DNA from: Sphaerisporangium album
Lineage (GTDB): Bacteria; Actinomycetota; Actinomycetes; Streptosporangiales; Streptosporangiaceae
NCBI RefSeq assembly: GCF_003323745.1
Contig: NZ_QOIL01000009.1
Coordinates: 62,001 to 126,000 of the forward strand
Reading direction: 5' to 3'
DNA: 64,000 nt
Below are positions 9,701-18,758 of this stretch, in pieces (the stretch's first letter is position 1; each line of letters opens with the position of its first letter). The position numbers and the translations under genes were made by a program. The notes beneath the pieces were generated by a model that was given only the letters and a program-made list of their open reading frames with translations, did no database searches and was not told the origin of the DNA.

Positions 9701-10494
9701 GGGCCGTGCTCCTCGCCGCCGGGGTGGTGGTGACCCGCGGCGTCCAGCGCGCCGGCCATCAGGATCCGGCCGCCGGCCCTGATCACCTCGACGGGGGTTC
9801 CGTACAGGTCCGACAGGGTGTGGGAGGTCATGACCTCGCGCACCGTTCCGGCGCGGAACCGGCCGTCGACGAAGTAGAGCACCCGGTCCACCATCGGCAG
9901 GACGGGGTTGATCTCGTGGGTGACGAACACCACCGCGGTGTCGTGCCGGCGCCGGCGCCGGTCGATCAGCTCGGCGACCGCCTGCTGGTGGTGCGGGTCG
10001 AGCGACAGCAGGGGTTCGTCGCACAACAGGATGCGCGGGTCGGTGGCCAGCGCCTGGGCGATCCGGAGGCGCTGCTGTTCGCCGCCCGACAGCGTGCCGA
10101 TCGGGACGTCGGCGTACGACTCGGCCCCGACTTCGGCGAGCAGCTCGTCGACGCGCGCGCGGACCGCCCGGCCGGCCCTTCCCATGCCCCAGCGGTGGCC
10201 GTCGATGCCGAGCCGCACCAGGTCGCGCGAGCGGAGCGGCATGGCCGGGGACATCGCCTTCTGCTGGGGGACGTACCCGATCAGCGGGCTGCCGCGCCGC
10301 GGTGGCCGCCCTCCGATCGTCATCGTGCCCGCCGACAAAGGGACCTCACCGAGCAGTGCCCGCAGCAGGCTCGTCTTCCCCGAGCCGTTGGGGCCGAGGA
10401 CGACCAGGAACTCCCCCGGCTCGACGTCGAGGGTGAGGTCCCTCCACAGCACGCGCTCTCCGTAGGACAGCGCGGCTTCCTTCAGACTGATCAT
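9697..10494 (-). CDS. Zinc/manganese ABC transporter ATPase, ZnuC type
   Basis: A 265-residue ATP-binding subunit. The Walker A motif GPNGSGKTS lies near residues 35-43, the Q-loop YVPQQK follows, the signature is LSGGEQQR, Walker B is ILLCDEP and the switch histidine is in VTHEIN. A His/Gly-rich C-terminus (GHHHPGGEEHG) may bind metal. The ATG at 10494 lies 11 bases after the binding-protein stop. It pairs with the neighbouring permease and binding protein. Confidence 0.9.
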   Translation of the reverse strand: MISLKEAALSYGERVLWRDLTLDVEPGEFLVVLGPNGSGKTSLLRALLGEVPLSAGTMTIGGRPPRRGSPLIGYVPQQKAMSPAMPLRSRDLVRLGIDGHRWGMGRAGRAVRARVDELLAEVGAESYADVPIGTLSGGEQQRLRIAQALATDPRILLCDEPLLSLDPHHQQAVAELIDRRRRRHDTAVVFVTHEINPVLPMVDRVLYFVDGRFRAGTVREVMTSHTLSDLYGTPVEVIRAGGRILMAGALDAAGHHHPGGEEHGP

Positions 10495-10505
10495 CTCGAC
10501 CTGAC

Positions 10506-11453
10506 TTATCGGGACACGGCGTTGCGGACCGCGGCGACGTTGTCGGTCATCCAGCCGATGTAGTCCTTGCCCGAGGGCAGGGTCTCGGTGACCGGCACGA
10601 TGGCCACGCCGCCCTTCTGCGCGGCCTGCCTCACCTGCTCGGTCTCCGGCCCGGCGGTCTGCTCGTTGTAGACCAGGGCCGCGACCTGCTTGCCGGTGAG
10701 CAGGGCCAGCGTCTCCCGCAGCGCGCGCGGGGGGATCTCGCCGCCTTCTTCGACGGCCTCGCTGAACTCCGCGGGCGTACGGTCGACCAGCCCGCACGCG
10801 GCGAGCAGGTACAGCGGGACGGGCTCGGTGATCGCGACACCCTGCCCCTTGGCCGTCGCCGCCACCTCGGCCTCCGCCGTCTCCAGTGCCTGGAGCTTGG
10901 CCTTGAAAGCCGACGCGTTGGCGGTGAACTGGGCGGCGCCGGCGGAGTCGGCCTTGCCGAGCGCGGCCGCCAGCTCGTCGGCGAGCTTGCCGACGCTCGG
11001 GAAGTCGTACCAGATGTGCTCGTTGAGCGTCTCGCCGGCCTTCGCGGTCTTCCCGGAGACGGTGACGGCGTTGAGCACCTGAACGCCGGGGTTGGCCGCG
11101 GCCTTGAGCATGGTGTCGACGAAGTCGTCGTATCCGCCGCCGTTCTCGACGACGATCTTGGCGGTGGACAGGCGGAGCTGGGTCTGCGCGTTGGCCTCGA
11201 AGGAGTGCGGGTCCTGCGAGGGATCACTGATGATCGACACCACGTCGACCCTGTCACCGCCGATCTGCTGGACGATGTCGCCGTACACGTTGGTGGACGC
11301 GACCACCGATACGCGTTCCGGCGAGGACGCGGGGGCGGAGGCGGCCGGCGAGGCCGCGGAGGATCCCCCTTCGGAGGACCCGCAGGAGGACATGACGAGG
11401 ATGGCCAGCCCGGCCATCAAACTTGCGAGCGGCACGCGGCGGAGGGTACGCAC
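10506..11453 (-). CDS. Metal ABC transporter substrate-binding lipoprotein, ZnuA-like
   Basis: A 315-residue cluster A-I metal-binding lipoprotein. The signal peptide ends with the lipobox VMSSC (Cys24). Metal-ligand motifs seen are DPHSFEA (first His) and NEHIWYD (second His). At the place where ZnuA proteins usually have a third His, this one reads ITEPVPLY, so the site may be organised differently. The GTG at 11453 is chosen over the longer frame (to 11579) because the lipoprotein signal starts there and a Zur-like box lies 18-32 bases upstream. The gene leads the importer operon. Confidence 0.87.
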   Translation of the reverse strand: MRTLRRVPLASLMAGLAILVMSSCGSSEGGSSAASPAASAPASSPERVSVVASTNVYGDIVQQIGGDRVDVVSIISDPSQDPHSFEANAQTQLRLSTAKIVVENGGGYDDFVDTMLKAAANPGVQVLNAVTVSGKTAKAGETLNEHIWYDFPSVGKLADELAAALGKADSAGAAQFTANASAFKAKLQALETAEAEVAATAKGQGVAITEPVPLYLLAACGLVDRTPAEFSEAVEEGGEIPPRALRETLALLTGKQVAALVYNEQTAGPETEQVRQAAQKGGVAIVPVTETLPSGKDYIGWMTDNVAAVRNAVSR

Positions 11454-11470
11454 ACCAGGCCTTTCCAGAA

Positions 11471-11485
11471 TGATAATGACAATCA
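11471..11485. promoter_or_regulatory. Zur-like operator
   Basis: The 15-base TGATAATGACAATCA sits 18-32 bases upstream of the metal-binding lipoprotein start. It is AT-rich within very GC-rich DNA and has TGAT/ATCA half-sites, like Fur/Zur-family boxes. It would place the importer under zinc repression. Assignment to Zur rather than another Fur-family protein is inference from the operon content. Confidence 0.6.
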
Positions 11486-11821
11486 GTTGCAACCGTAGCA
11501 GTCGCCATCGCCGCAGGTCGACCCATGGCATAAAGGCACTTATGTTGACCTTCGGGTCGAGCCGCGCGAGCACCTCCATGGGCTGCCGGCCTCCTGCCCG
11601 CTCACCGAGGAGGAGCGCCTCGCCGGCTCCCGCCGTCCAGGAACGCCACGAAGCCCCGTTCGCCCTGCTGCCGGACCTCAGAAACCTCGCAGCTCACATG
11701 AGGCCCGGCCGCGTCCCCGCAGGGAGATCAATCCACCGCGCCCGGACAAATGTGGCCAAGCGGACAGGGTGATATCTTCGACCTCACAGCCGTACGGGGG
11801 GCCGAGTTAAGAGGAGTTTCG

Positions 11822-12538
11822 TTGGCCCGAAAGACGGTCACACCGCCATTGGCCTCCCAGCGAGCCGGCGCCGCGAGCCCGGCGCCCCGCCCCGTCGCCT
11901 TGCTGATCACCGCGCTGGTCGCCGCCCTGATCGCGGGGCCGATCGGATACCTGATCGGACGCCCGGACGCCGGCCAGGTCGCCATCGCCGACATGCAGGA
12001 GGCCGACGCGAAGCGGGACGTCCAGCAGATCGGCGAGCTGACCGCCTCCGCGCGCAAGACCGCCGAGGAGCTGAACCCCGTCCTGTCCGGAGTCGTCGCG
12101 GCGTTCCCCAAGGACCCGGCGGCGAACCCGCGACCGGCCGGGCCGGCGCCGCTCGGGGACCTGGCGGAATGGCAGCGGGTCCTGCAGCAGGCCGTCGCGA
12201 GGCACGCGGACACCCCCTCGGGGACGACCGCCACCAACGTGGCGCGCGGCGGCTTTCGCAGCGCGGTGAACACCCTGGCCGCCGCCGTCGACACCTACGC
12301 CGCCGCCGAGAAGCTGCCCGCCGACGCGCGGCAGCCGATCATCGACCTCGCCACGCGCCAGCGCTCCGCCGGCATCGCCATGTGGTCCGTCGCGGCGACC
12401 CAGCTCGACCAGCTCAACATCGACGCGGGCAACGGCCACCAGCACGTGTATCTGTCGAGCACGCCCGGAGAGGGCGCCATCTCCCCCGATGGCGTGCCGG
12501 AAGGTCCTCCTCAGTCCGGCGCGCCGACGCGCTCCTGA
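11822..12538 (+). CDS. Membrane-anchored protein of unknown function
   Basis: A 238-residue protein with a short basic N-terminus, one transmembrane helix at about residues 25-45 and an extracellular helical domain rich in Ala, ending in a flexible Pro/Ser tail. I do not recognise a family. The start is TTG 11822 because a clear GAGGAG ribosome site (11811-11816) lies 5 bases upstream; the longer frame from 11750 has no such site. It stands alone between the divergent metal operon and a converging protease gene. Confidence 0.7.
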   Translation: MARKTVTPPLASQRAGAASPAPRPVALLITALVAALIAGPIGYLIGRPDAGQVAIADMQEADAKRDVQQIGELTASARKTAEELNPVLSGVVAAFPKDPAANPRPAGPAPLGDLAEWQRVLQQAVARHADTPSGTTATNVARGGFRSAVNTLAAAVDTYAAAEKLPADARQPIIDLATRQRSAGIAMWSVAATQLDQLNIDAGNGHQHVYLSSTPGEGAISPDGVPEGPPQSGAPTRS

Positions 12539-12559
12539 GCCCCGGCCCGGACGAGAGCG

Positions 12560-12588
12560 GCAGGCACGCCCGCTCCGGACGTGCCTGC
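12560..12588. terminator. Hairpin between converging genes
   Basis: Perfect 9-bp arms GCAGGCACG (12560-12568) and CGTGCCTGC (12580-12588) enclose an 11-base loop just after the stop at 12538. Probable terminator for the upstream plus-strand gene. Confidence 0.55.
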
Positions 12589-12599
12589 TGTGATGGGCA

Positions 12600-12628
12600 C
12601 GGGCCGCCCGCAGAGACCGGGCGGCCCG
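12600..12628. terminator. Second hairpin between converging genes
   Basis: Perfect 11-bp arms CGGGCCGCCCG (12600-12610) and CGGGCGGCCCG (12618-12628) enclose a 7-base loop, 7 bases before the end of the minus-strand protease gene. Probable terminator for that gene. Confidence 0.55.
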
Positions 12629-12634
12629 CGGGGG

Positions 12635-14455
12635 TCACACGGGGTTCAGGTACCAGATCTCGTTGCCCGCGACGACGCCGAGGCCGCCGTCGGTGTTGCC
12701 GGTGATCGTCTGCTGGTCCAGGGTGGTGCCGCCACCCGCCGGCGAGTGGAGCACCTTGCCGCTGAAGCGGTTGACCAGGTAGAACGTCCCGTCCGCGACG
12801 CGCTGGAGCGTCCATTGCTGGCTGGTCGCGGTGCCGCAGGTCGCCTGCCTGATCTGGACGCCGTTGGTCGTGCTCGCCGAGACGAGGTCGAGGCACTTGG
12901 CGCTGTTGACGTTCACCAGCTTCCAGTACGTCCCCGTGGCCTGGAGCGTCCACCGCTGGCTGGTGGCGCCGGACGGCGCGTTGTGCGTGATCAGCGCGCC
13001 GGACGCGGTCGAGCCGCCGGCGGGCTCGGCGTTGTCGCGGCTGTCGTGACCCTGCAGGTAGTAGACGCTGTTGTTGACCGGCGCGACGCCCGCGACCTGG
13101 TTGAAGACCCACTGCTGGTTGGTGGCGCCGGTGTAGGTCTGCTGGGTGACGGGCGCGGGGTAGGTGCCCGTGGCGGTCAGCGCCAGCCCGGACAGCCAGT
13201 CGAAGATCGCGAAGGTGTTGCCGCCGGTCGACATGTACGCGAAGCGCATGCCGTCCTGGCCGGCGCAGATGTACTGCAGGAGCGTCGTGCCGGGCGTGGT
13301 GCCGCTGTAGGAGCTGTCGGCGCACAGGCGGCTTCCGACGTTGATGAACTGCAACCCGGTCGTGTAGCCCATCAGCCACTTCTGGCTCGGGGTGTCGACG
13401 CGGGCGCGCTGGCTCAGCTCGGTCAGCGTCCCGGTGGACGCGCCGATGGGTTCGAGCGCGCCTCCCGTCGACACGTTCGTGATGACGTAGGTGTTGCCCA
13501 CCTTGGGGTGCGGGTCGCTGTCGGCCGTGGCGCCCGCGATGAAGTAGGCGCTGTTGGCGACGTTCCAGTGCGTGGCCAGGTAGCTGCCCGCCGTGGGGTT
13601 GGCGTTGAAGTAGTCGTCCCGGTTGCAGTCGGGCAGCCGGTAGTCGTTCCACTGCAGGCAGTTCCACGACGGCGTGCCGCCGTAACACATGAGGTCCCAC
13701 TGGTCGAGGCAGTGCCAGCTGCCGTCGGAGTGGGGCGCGCTGAGCTGCACGGCGCCGAACGTGTGACCGAGCTCGTGGGCGATGGCGTTGGCGCCGAAGC
13801 AGCCGGGGATGGCGTCCACCCGGGCGTAGGCGAGCCCGTTGTTCTGGTTGGCGGCCCCGGTCGTGAGGTCGTCGCCCTTGATCTCGCCCATGCCGCAGAT
13901 GACCGTGGCCTCGGTGAGCATGAGGTAGTGCCGGTCGACGCTGGTGTAGCCGAGGGCCTGCACGGCGCTCACGCTGGAGTAGAAGTCGGCCAGCGAGCCG
14001 GCGGGGACCACCAGGTTGCGCACGACGGCGGCGCAGCCGCCCGTCACGGCCGTCGTGACGTACCGGATGTGCCGGCTGCGGTTGGACGTGGCCGCGCCGT
14101 CGTTGAACTGGTCGTCGGCGTTGGCGAGCCAGGCCCGGAACATGGGCAGGAACTGCGTGTAGCGGTCCGGCATGGACGCCTCGCGCACGTACAGGACCTC
14201 GACGCGCTTGCCGCTGGTGCCGTCGCCGTCGCAGGCCACCAGCTGGGGGCTGACCGGGGCCTTGGCCAGGCTCGGCGCGAGCGGCGCCGGACCGGCGCGC
14301 TCGCCGATCTTGGCGCCGGGGAAGGTGTCGGACACGACGTGGGAGCGACCGCCGTCCGGCGGTGCGGCGGCCGACGCCGCCGGGGGTGAGGCGACCAGAC
14401 CGGCTGCGAGGAGTAACCACGCGGCGGCCAGCGAGAGACTTCGCCTGAGCTGCAT
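12635..14455 (-). CDS. Secreted metzincin-like metalloprotease with ricin-type lectin repeats
   Basis: A 606-residue exported protein. A Sec signal peptide covers about residues 1-30. The protease domain carries HELGHTFG (H227, E228, H231) followed by a possible third ligand H242 and a Met-turn-like DLMCYGG (Met256), the pattern of metzincins. The C-terminal half holds beta-trefoil (ricin B) repeats marked by the QxW motifs SQKW, NQQW, SQRW and SQQW, which would bind carbohydrate. The start is ATG 14455 because GGAG lies 9 bases upstream and the signal peptide begins there; the frame is open to 14509. Probably a polymer-targeted extracellular protease. Confidence 0.83.
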   Translation of the reverse strand: MQLRRSLSLAAAWLLLAAGLVASPPAASAAAPPDGGRSHVVSDTFPGAKIGERAGPAPLAPSLAKAPVSPQLVACDGDGTSGKRVEVLYVREASMPDRYTQFLPMFRAWLANADDQFNDGAATSNRSRHIRYVTTAVTGGCAAVVRNLVVPAGSLADFYSSVSAVQALGYTSVDRHYLMLTEATVICGMGEIKGDDLTTGAANQNNGLAYARVDAIPGCFGANAIAHELGHTFGAVQLSAPHSDGSWHCLDQWDLMCYGGTPSWNCLQWNDYRLPDCNRDDYFNANPTAGSYLATHWNVANSAYFIAGATADSDPHPKVGNTYVITNVSTGGALEPIGASTGTLTELSQRARVDTPSQKWLMGYTTGLQFINVGSRLCADSSYSGTTPGTTLLQYICAGQDGMRFAYMSTGGNTFAIFDWLSGLALTATGTYPAPVTQQTYTGATNQQWVFNQVAGVAPVNNSVYYLQGHDSRDNAEPAGGSTASGALITHNAPSGATSQRWTLQATGTYWKLVNVNSAKCLDLVSASTTNGVQIRQATCGTATSQQWTLQRVADGTFYLVNRFSGKVLHSPAGGGTTLDQQTITGNTDGGLGVVAGNEIWYLNPV

Positions 14456-15215
14456 GCCGATGAACTCCGATCGGTACGGAGACGCCCTCCGGGGGCGATT
14501 CACCGGCAATGATCACATCGCCGACATCTAATATTGAACGTTTGTTACATTTCTCACAAACGGTTGACGACGCGCATTTCAAGTGGTCAATCAGGTAATT
14601 GCAGCTTGATCTGGTAACTCCGGTTTCCTATCGCCGGTACCGCCACTATCCGACGCAATCTGTCACGCTGCGCTACCTCGCGACCGGGGTCGCGTTCACG
14701 CGGGAGAACCCGGACCCGATCGGCCGTTCCACCCCTCCGACCTGCACGCCTCCACCACGGACGGTGCCTTGGGCCGCCATGGTCCCGCTTATCCACTAAC
14801 TCCGCCCCACGAAAGCCCGCGAAATCGAGGACGGAAATCGGTTTCGCGTCGTGGCCGAACGTCGCCGGGGCGAGACCGTGCCTCCCTCGCCTTCCCTCGC
14901 TCGCCCGGTACCTTCGACGACCCGGACGCGCTTTTCGCCGCCCACGGCCGCGACGGACGTTTTTTCTCCGCGCCGAGGATGGTTTTGTACCGCCCTTTTC
15001 TCGGAGGGCGCCGACGCCGGAACCGAAGGAACGGTGGGGCCGTCGGGACCCCTGGCCGAGCGGGCGCGGGACGGACGGCCGGCTTGACCCGCCCGGCCGT
15101 GTCCCGTCGATTCGGACGTCAATTCACGCGGTTTCCGGTCGGGAACATTCCGGACATTTCACCGTAACTGATCGTCTATAGCGTCGCGGGCATTACCAGG
15201 TTCCTCAAGGAGCAT
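14456..15215. other. Intergenic region, 760 bases
   Basis: Lies between the divergent protease and amidase genes. Apart from the inverted repeat at 14539-14562, it holds a possible -10-like CTATAG at 15176-15181 before the amidase. The short open frames here lack ribosome sites and recognisable sequence, so I call no gene. Confidence 0.5.
14539..14562. promoter_or_regulatory. Inverted repeat upstream of the metalloprotease
   Basis: Arms CGTTTGT (14539-14545) and ACAAACG (14556-14562) are exact complements around a 10-base AT-rich spacer, 84 bases before the protease start. Candidate operator or promoter element; the binding protein is unknown. Confidence 0.4.
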
Positions 15216-18200
15216 GTGGTGCCCAGAACTCGCCTCACCCTCGCAACCCTCCTCGCCCTCTCCCTCCCCCTCACGCTCGCCCCGGCCCTCGCCCCGACGG
15301 CCGCCGCCGCCAGGACCGCCCACCGTCCACGCGTCCTCGACCTGGAGACGCTCACCGGCGCCCAGGCCGAGGCCATGATGGCCAAGGGGCAGCTCACCTC
15401 GGTGGAGCTGACCCAGGCGTACCTCGACCGGATCGAGGCGCTGAACAAGCGCGGACCCGCGCTGAACGCCGTCACCCAGCTCAACGCCAACGCGTTGAAG
15501 GAGGCGGCGCTGGCCGACCGGCAGCGCGCGGCGGGGCACGTCCTCGGCCCCGCGCACGGACTGCCGATCCTGCTGAAAGACCTCATCGACGTCACCGGGA
15601 TGTACACCTCGGCCGGCAACTATTCGCTGCGCAGGTCGTACCCGGCGACGGACGCGGGCATCACCAAGAAGCTGCGCGAGCGCGGGGTCGTCATCCTCGG
15701 CAAGCTGGGCCTCTCGGAGTTCGCCAACAGCTTCGGCAACCAGCCGTCAGGTTTCAGCAACCTCACCGGGCAGGTCCTCAACGGCATCGATGCCGACCAG
15801 AACCCCAGTGGTTCGTCGTCCGGAACCGGCACGGCCATGGCGGCGGCGCTGTCCACGCTCGGGATCGGCACCGAGACGTCGGGCTCGATCATCAGCCCGT
15901 CGAACGCGCAGAGCCTCGTCGGGCTGCGGCCGACCGTCGGGCTCGTCCCCGGGTACGGCATCGCGCCGATCAGCGCGTCACAGGACACGGCGGGGCCGAT
16001 GGTCCGCAGCGTGTCGGACGCGGCGATGACGCTCGCCTCGATCGCCGGGCCCGACCCCGGCAGCGACGCGGAGTACACCGCGATCTTCGGACCCGACTAC
16101 CTCGCCACAGGCGTCATCCCCACCCTGCCCGCCCAGGTGCCCGACTACATGAAGGCCCTCGACGTGAACTTCGTCAGGGGCAAGAAGATCGGCTACAACG
16201 GCACGCTCACCGACGGCACCCCGCTCAAGATCGCCTACGACGCGCTGGTCGCCGCGGGCGCCGTCATGGTGCCGCGGCCACAGGCGGCCGTCGGCACGCT
16301 GCCGAGCCTGCCCGCCGGGTACGAGCAGCACAAGACCATCGACGAGTACTACAAGCGGCTCGGCCCGCAGGCGCCGATCAAGTCGCTGGCCGAAGAGGTC
16401 GCCGACAACCAGGCCAACGCGCAGCAGGCCCTGAAGTTCGGCAACAACAGCCACCTCAACGCGCTCGCGGCCGACGTCACCCCCGGCGGGGCCAACGAGG
16501 CGACCTACCGGGCGAACCTGCCCGTCCGCAAGGCCGCCTGGCACAAGGCCATCGACGACATGATGACCTACACCAACTCCGACCCGTCCCAGCCGGCCGA
16601 CCCGGTGATCGCGATCCTCGGCGGCGTCCCGAACGGGCCGCAGGCCGGGTACCCGACACTGACGATCCCCATGGGGTACTCCGCCACGCACCGCCGCGCG
16701 CTCAACGTGCAGGTCCACGGCGGCGCGTACGACGAGTACGACCTCATCGGCGTCGGCTACGTCATCGAGCAGGCCACCCGCCTGCGGCAGACGGCCGGCT
16801 CGGTGAACCCGAGCATGTACCGCTGCGCCAGGACGGTGCCGGCGGAGCCGTTCGCGGCGCGCGGGCACTGCAACCCCGACCACGACACGATCATGGACCT
16901 GCTCGGCCGCGCGCCGAGGCCGCTGCCGTTCTCGCTGGAGACCGAGTCGGCGGAAAGCCTCTCCGCCCGGCTCGCCGCGGGCACGCTGAGCTCCGAGGAC
17001 CTGGTCAGGGCGTACCTGTACCGGATCGCGCTGACCAACGCCGAGGGACCGGCCACCCAGGCCGTCCGCGCGATCAACACCGACGCCCTCAAGGAGGCCC
17101 GCGAGCTCGACCGCGAGCGGTACGCCGACAACAAGAACGGGAAGGACAAGAAGGGTCCCAAGCCGCCGCGCGGCCCGCTGTACGGCCTTCCCGTGCTGCT
17201 CAACGACGGGTTCGACGTGGACTCGCTCGCGACGACGGGCGGCTCGATCGCCCTGCAGGACCTCCGGCCGAACCGCGACGCCACGGTCGTGGCCAAGCTC
17301 AGGGCCGCCGGGGCGATCATCCTCGGCAAGACGAACATCACCGAGCTGAACGGCGTCTTCGACGCGAACATGCCGAAGGGGTACTCCTCGCTCGCCGGCC
17401 AGGTGCTCCTGCCCTCCGACACCGACAAGACCCCGGCCGGCTCGTCCGCCGGATCCGCGGCGGCGACGGCGTCCGGGCTGGCGGCGTTCACCATCGGTAT
17501 GGAGACCTCACCCGACTCGGCGCAGCTCGTGGCCCCCGCCGACGCGGCGGGCGTCGTCGGACTGAAGCCGACGGTCGGCCTGGTCAGCCGCACCGGCGTC
17601 CTGCCGGTCGCCCGGTCGCAGGACGCGCCGGGGCCGATCACCCGCACCGTGCGCGACGCCGCGAGCGCGCTCACGGTGATCGCCGGGCCCGATCCGGCCG
17701 ACCCGGCGACCAAGGGCGCGCCCGTCAAGGACTACACGGCGGGCCTGTCCAAGACCGCCCTGCAGGGCAAGAAGATCGCCGTCGTGGCCAGCACGGCAGA
17801 GCCGTACCCCACGATCGTGAAGACCCTGCAGACGCTCGGCGCCACGACGACGCAGGTCACGCCCGGCACGCCGAGCCCGGACCCGGCGAGCGTCGTGCCG
17901 GGCGAGTTCAGGCGCGACCTGAACACCTACCTGTCCGGCATCCGGCGCGGTCCCGGAGCCCGTTCGCTCCAGGCCGTCATCGACTACAACAACGCCAACC
18001 CCGTGGAGGGACTCAAGTACCAGCAAGGCCAGTTGCTCGCCGCCCAGGCCGTCGACCTGTCCGACCCCGCGACCGGCGCGGCGTACAAGGCCGACCTCGA
18101 GGCGGGCAAGGCGTCCAATCAGGCGCTGATCGACGGCATCCTCGCCAACGGGACGCCCGCCGACAGGTCCGACGACTTCGACGCCGTGCTGGTCCCGAGC

Positions 18201-18512
18201 GGCAGCCCGCTCGTCGGGTACGCCGACCGCGCGGGCTACCCGGCACTGACGCTCCCGGCCGGGTACGGAGCCACCGCCAGTTCCTCGGGCCACAACCCGA
18301 TCGGCGTCACCCTCGTCGGCACGGCCTTCAGCGAGGCGACCCTGCTCGCCGACGGCTACGCCATCGAGCAGGCGGCGAACGTCCGCCTGGCCCCGAGCTT
18401 CACCAACCCCGGCATGTGGCGGTGCGTGCCCGGCAGCACGTTCTTCACCGGGGAGCTGTGCAACCCCGGCGACCGCCTCCTCCGGTCCCGCGACCACCAC
18501 GACCGCCACTGA
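15216..18512 (+). CDS. Secreted protein with two tandem amidase-signature domains, the second apparently inactive
   Basis: A 1098-residue exported protein, about twice the usual amidase length. A signal peptide covers residues 1-32. Domain 1 (about 40-550) has the Lys-Ser-Ser triad of the amidase signature family: K121 in LLKD, S201 in the GSSS loop, and S224 in TETSGSI. Domain 2 (about 580-1090) repeats the fold, including VGLKPTVGL, but the Lys position is Asn663 (LLND). The nucleophile loop reads METSPDSAQLV, three residues longer than domain 1 and without the GSI motif. Domain 2 may therefore be structural or regulatory. AAGGAG (15207-15212) precedes two adjacent GTG codons, 15216 and 15219; the second has better spacing. 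Substrate unknown. Confidence 0.85.
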   Translation: MVPRTRLTLATLLALSLPLTLAPALAPTAAAARTAHRPRVLDLETLTGAQAEAMMAKGQLTSVELTQAYLDRIEALNKRGPALNAVTQLNANALKEAALADRQRAAGHVLGPAHGLPILLKDLIDVTGMYTSAGNYSLRRSYPATDAGITKKLRERGVVILGKLGLSEFANSFGNQPSGFSNLTGQVLNGIDADQNPSGSSSGTGTAMAAALSTLGIGTETSGSIISPSNAQSLVGLRPTVGLVPGYGIAPISASQDTAGPMVRSVSDAAMTLASIAGPDPGSDAEYTAIFGPDYLATGVIPTLPAQVPDYMKALDVNFVRGKKIGYNGTLTDGTPLKIAYDALVAAGAVMVPRPQAAVGTLPSLPAGYEQHKTIDEYYKRLGPQAPIKSLAEEVADNQANAQQALKFGNNSHLNALAADVTPGGANEATYRANLPVRKAAWHKAIDDMMTYTNSDPSQPADPVIAILGGVPNGPQAGYPTLTIPMGYSATHRRALNVQVHGGAYDEYDLIGVGYVIEQATRLRQTAGSVNPSMYRCARTVPAEPFAARGHCNPDHDTIMDLLGRAPRPLPFSLETESAESLSARLAAGTLSSEDLVRAYLYRIALTNAEGPATQAVRAINTDALKEARELDRERYADNKNGKDKKGPKPPRGPLYGLPVLLNDGFDVDSLATTGGSIALQDLRPNRDATVVAKLRAAGAIILGKTNITELNGVFDANMPKGYSSLAGQVLLPSDTDKTPAGSSAGSAAATASGLAAFTIGMETSPDSAQLVAPADAAGVVGLKPTVGLVSRTGVLPVARSQDAPGPITRTVRDAASALTVIAGPDPADPATKGAPVKDYTAGLSKTALQGKKIAVVASTAEPYPTIVKTLQTLGATTTQVTPGTPSPDPASVVPGEFRRDLNTYLSGIRRGPGARSLQAVIDYNNANPVEGLKYQQGQLLAAQAVDLSDPATGAAYKADLEAGKASNQALIDGILANGTPADRSDDFDAVLVPSGSPLVGYADRAGYPALTLPAGYGATASSSGHNPIGVTLVGTAFSEATLLADGYAIEQAANVRLAPSFTNPGMWRCVPGSTFFTGELCNPGDRLLRSRDHHDRH

Positions 18513-18529
18513 CGCCGCCAACGGATCCA

Positions 18530-18560
18530 GGGGCCCGCGCCGTCGACCGGCGCGGGCCCC
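18530..18560. terminator. Strong hairpin after the double amidase
   Basis: Perfect 13-bp arms GGGGCCCGCGCCG (18530-18542) and CGGCGCGGGCCCC (18548-18560) with a 5-base loop, 18 bases after the amidase stop. Probable intrinsic terminator without a U-run, as common in actinomycetes. Confidence 0.65.
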
Positions 18561-18758
18561 GCGTCCGGCGCCCGGGTCTGTCGCGGGCCAAGCCGGCACC
18601 GTGTTTCGGCGTGCGGGGACCGCGTACGGGCTAAGGGTTCACAAAAAGGGCGAACGCGTGCACCGTCCGGGCGGCCGGGCGTGTCACCCTCCTAGTGACG
18701 ACGACGCTCCCCGGGCGAGCGCCGCCCGGAGAACGACTGCTGGACGAGCGGTGGAGCG

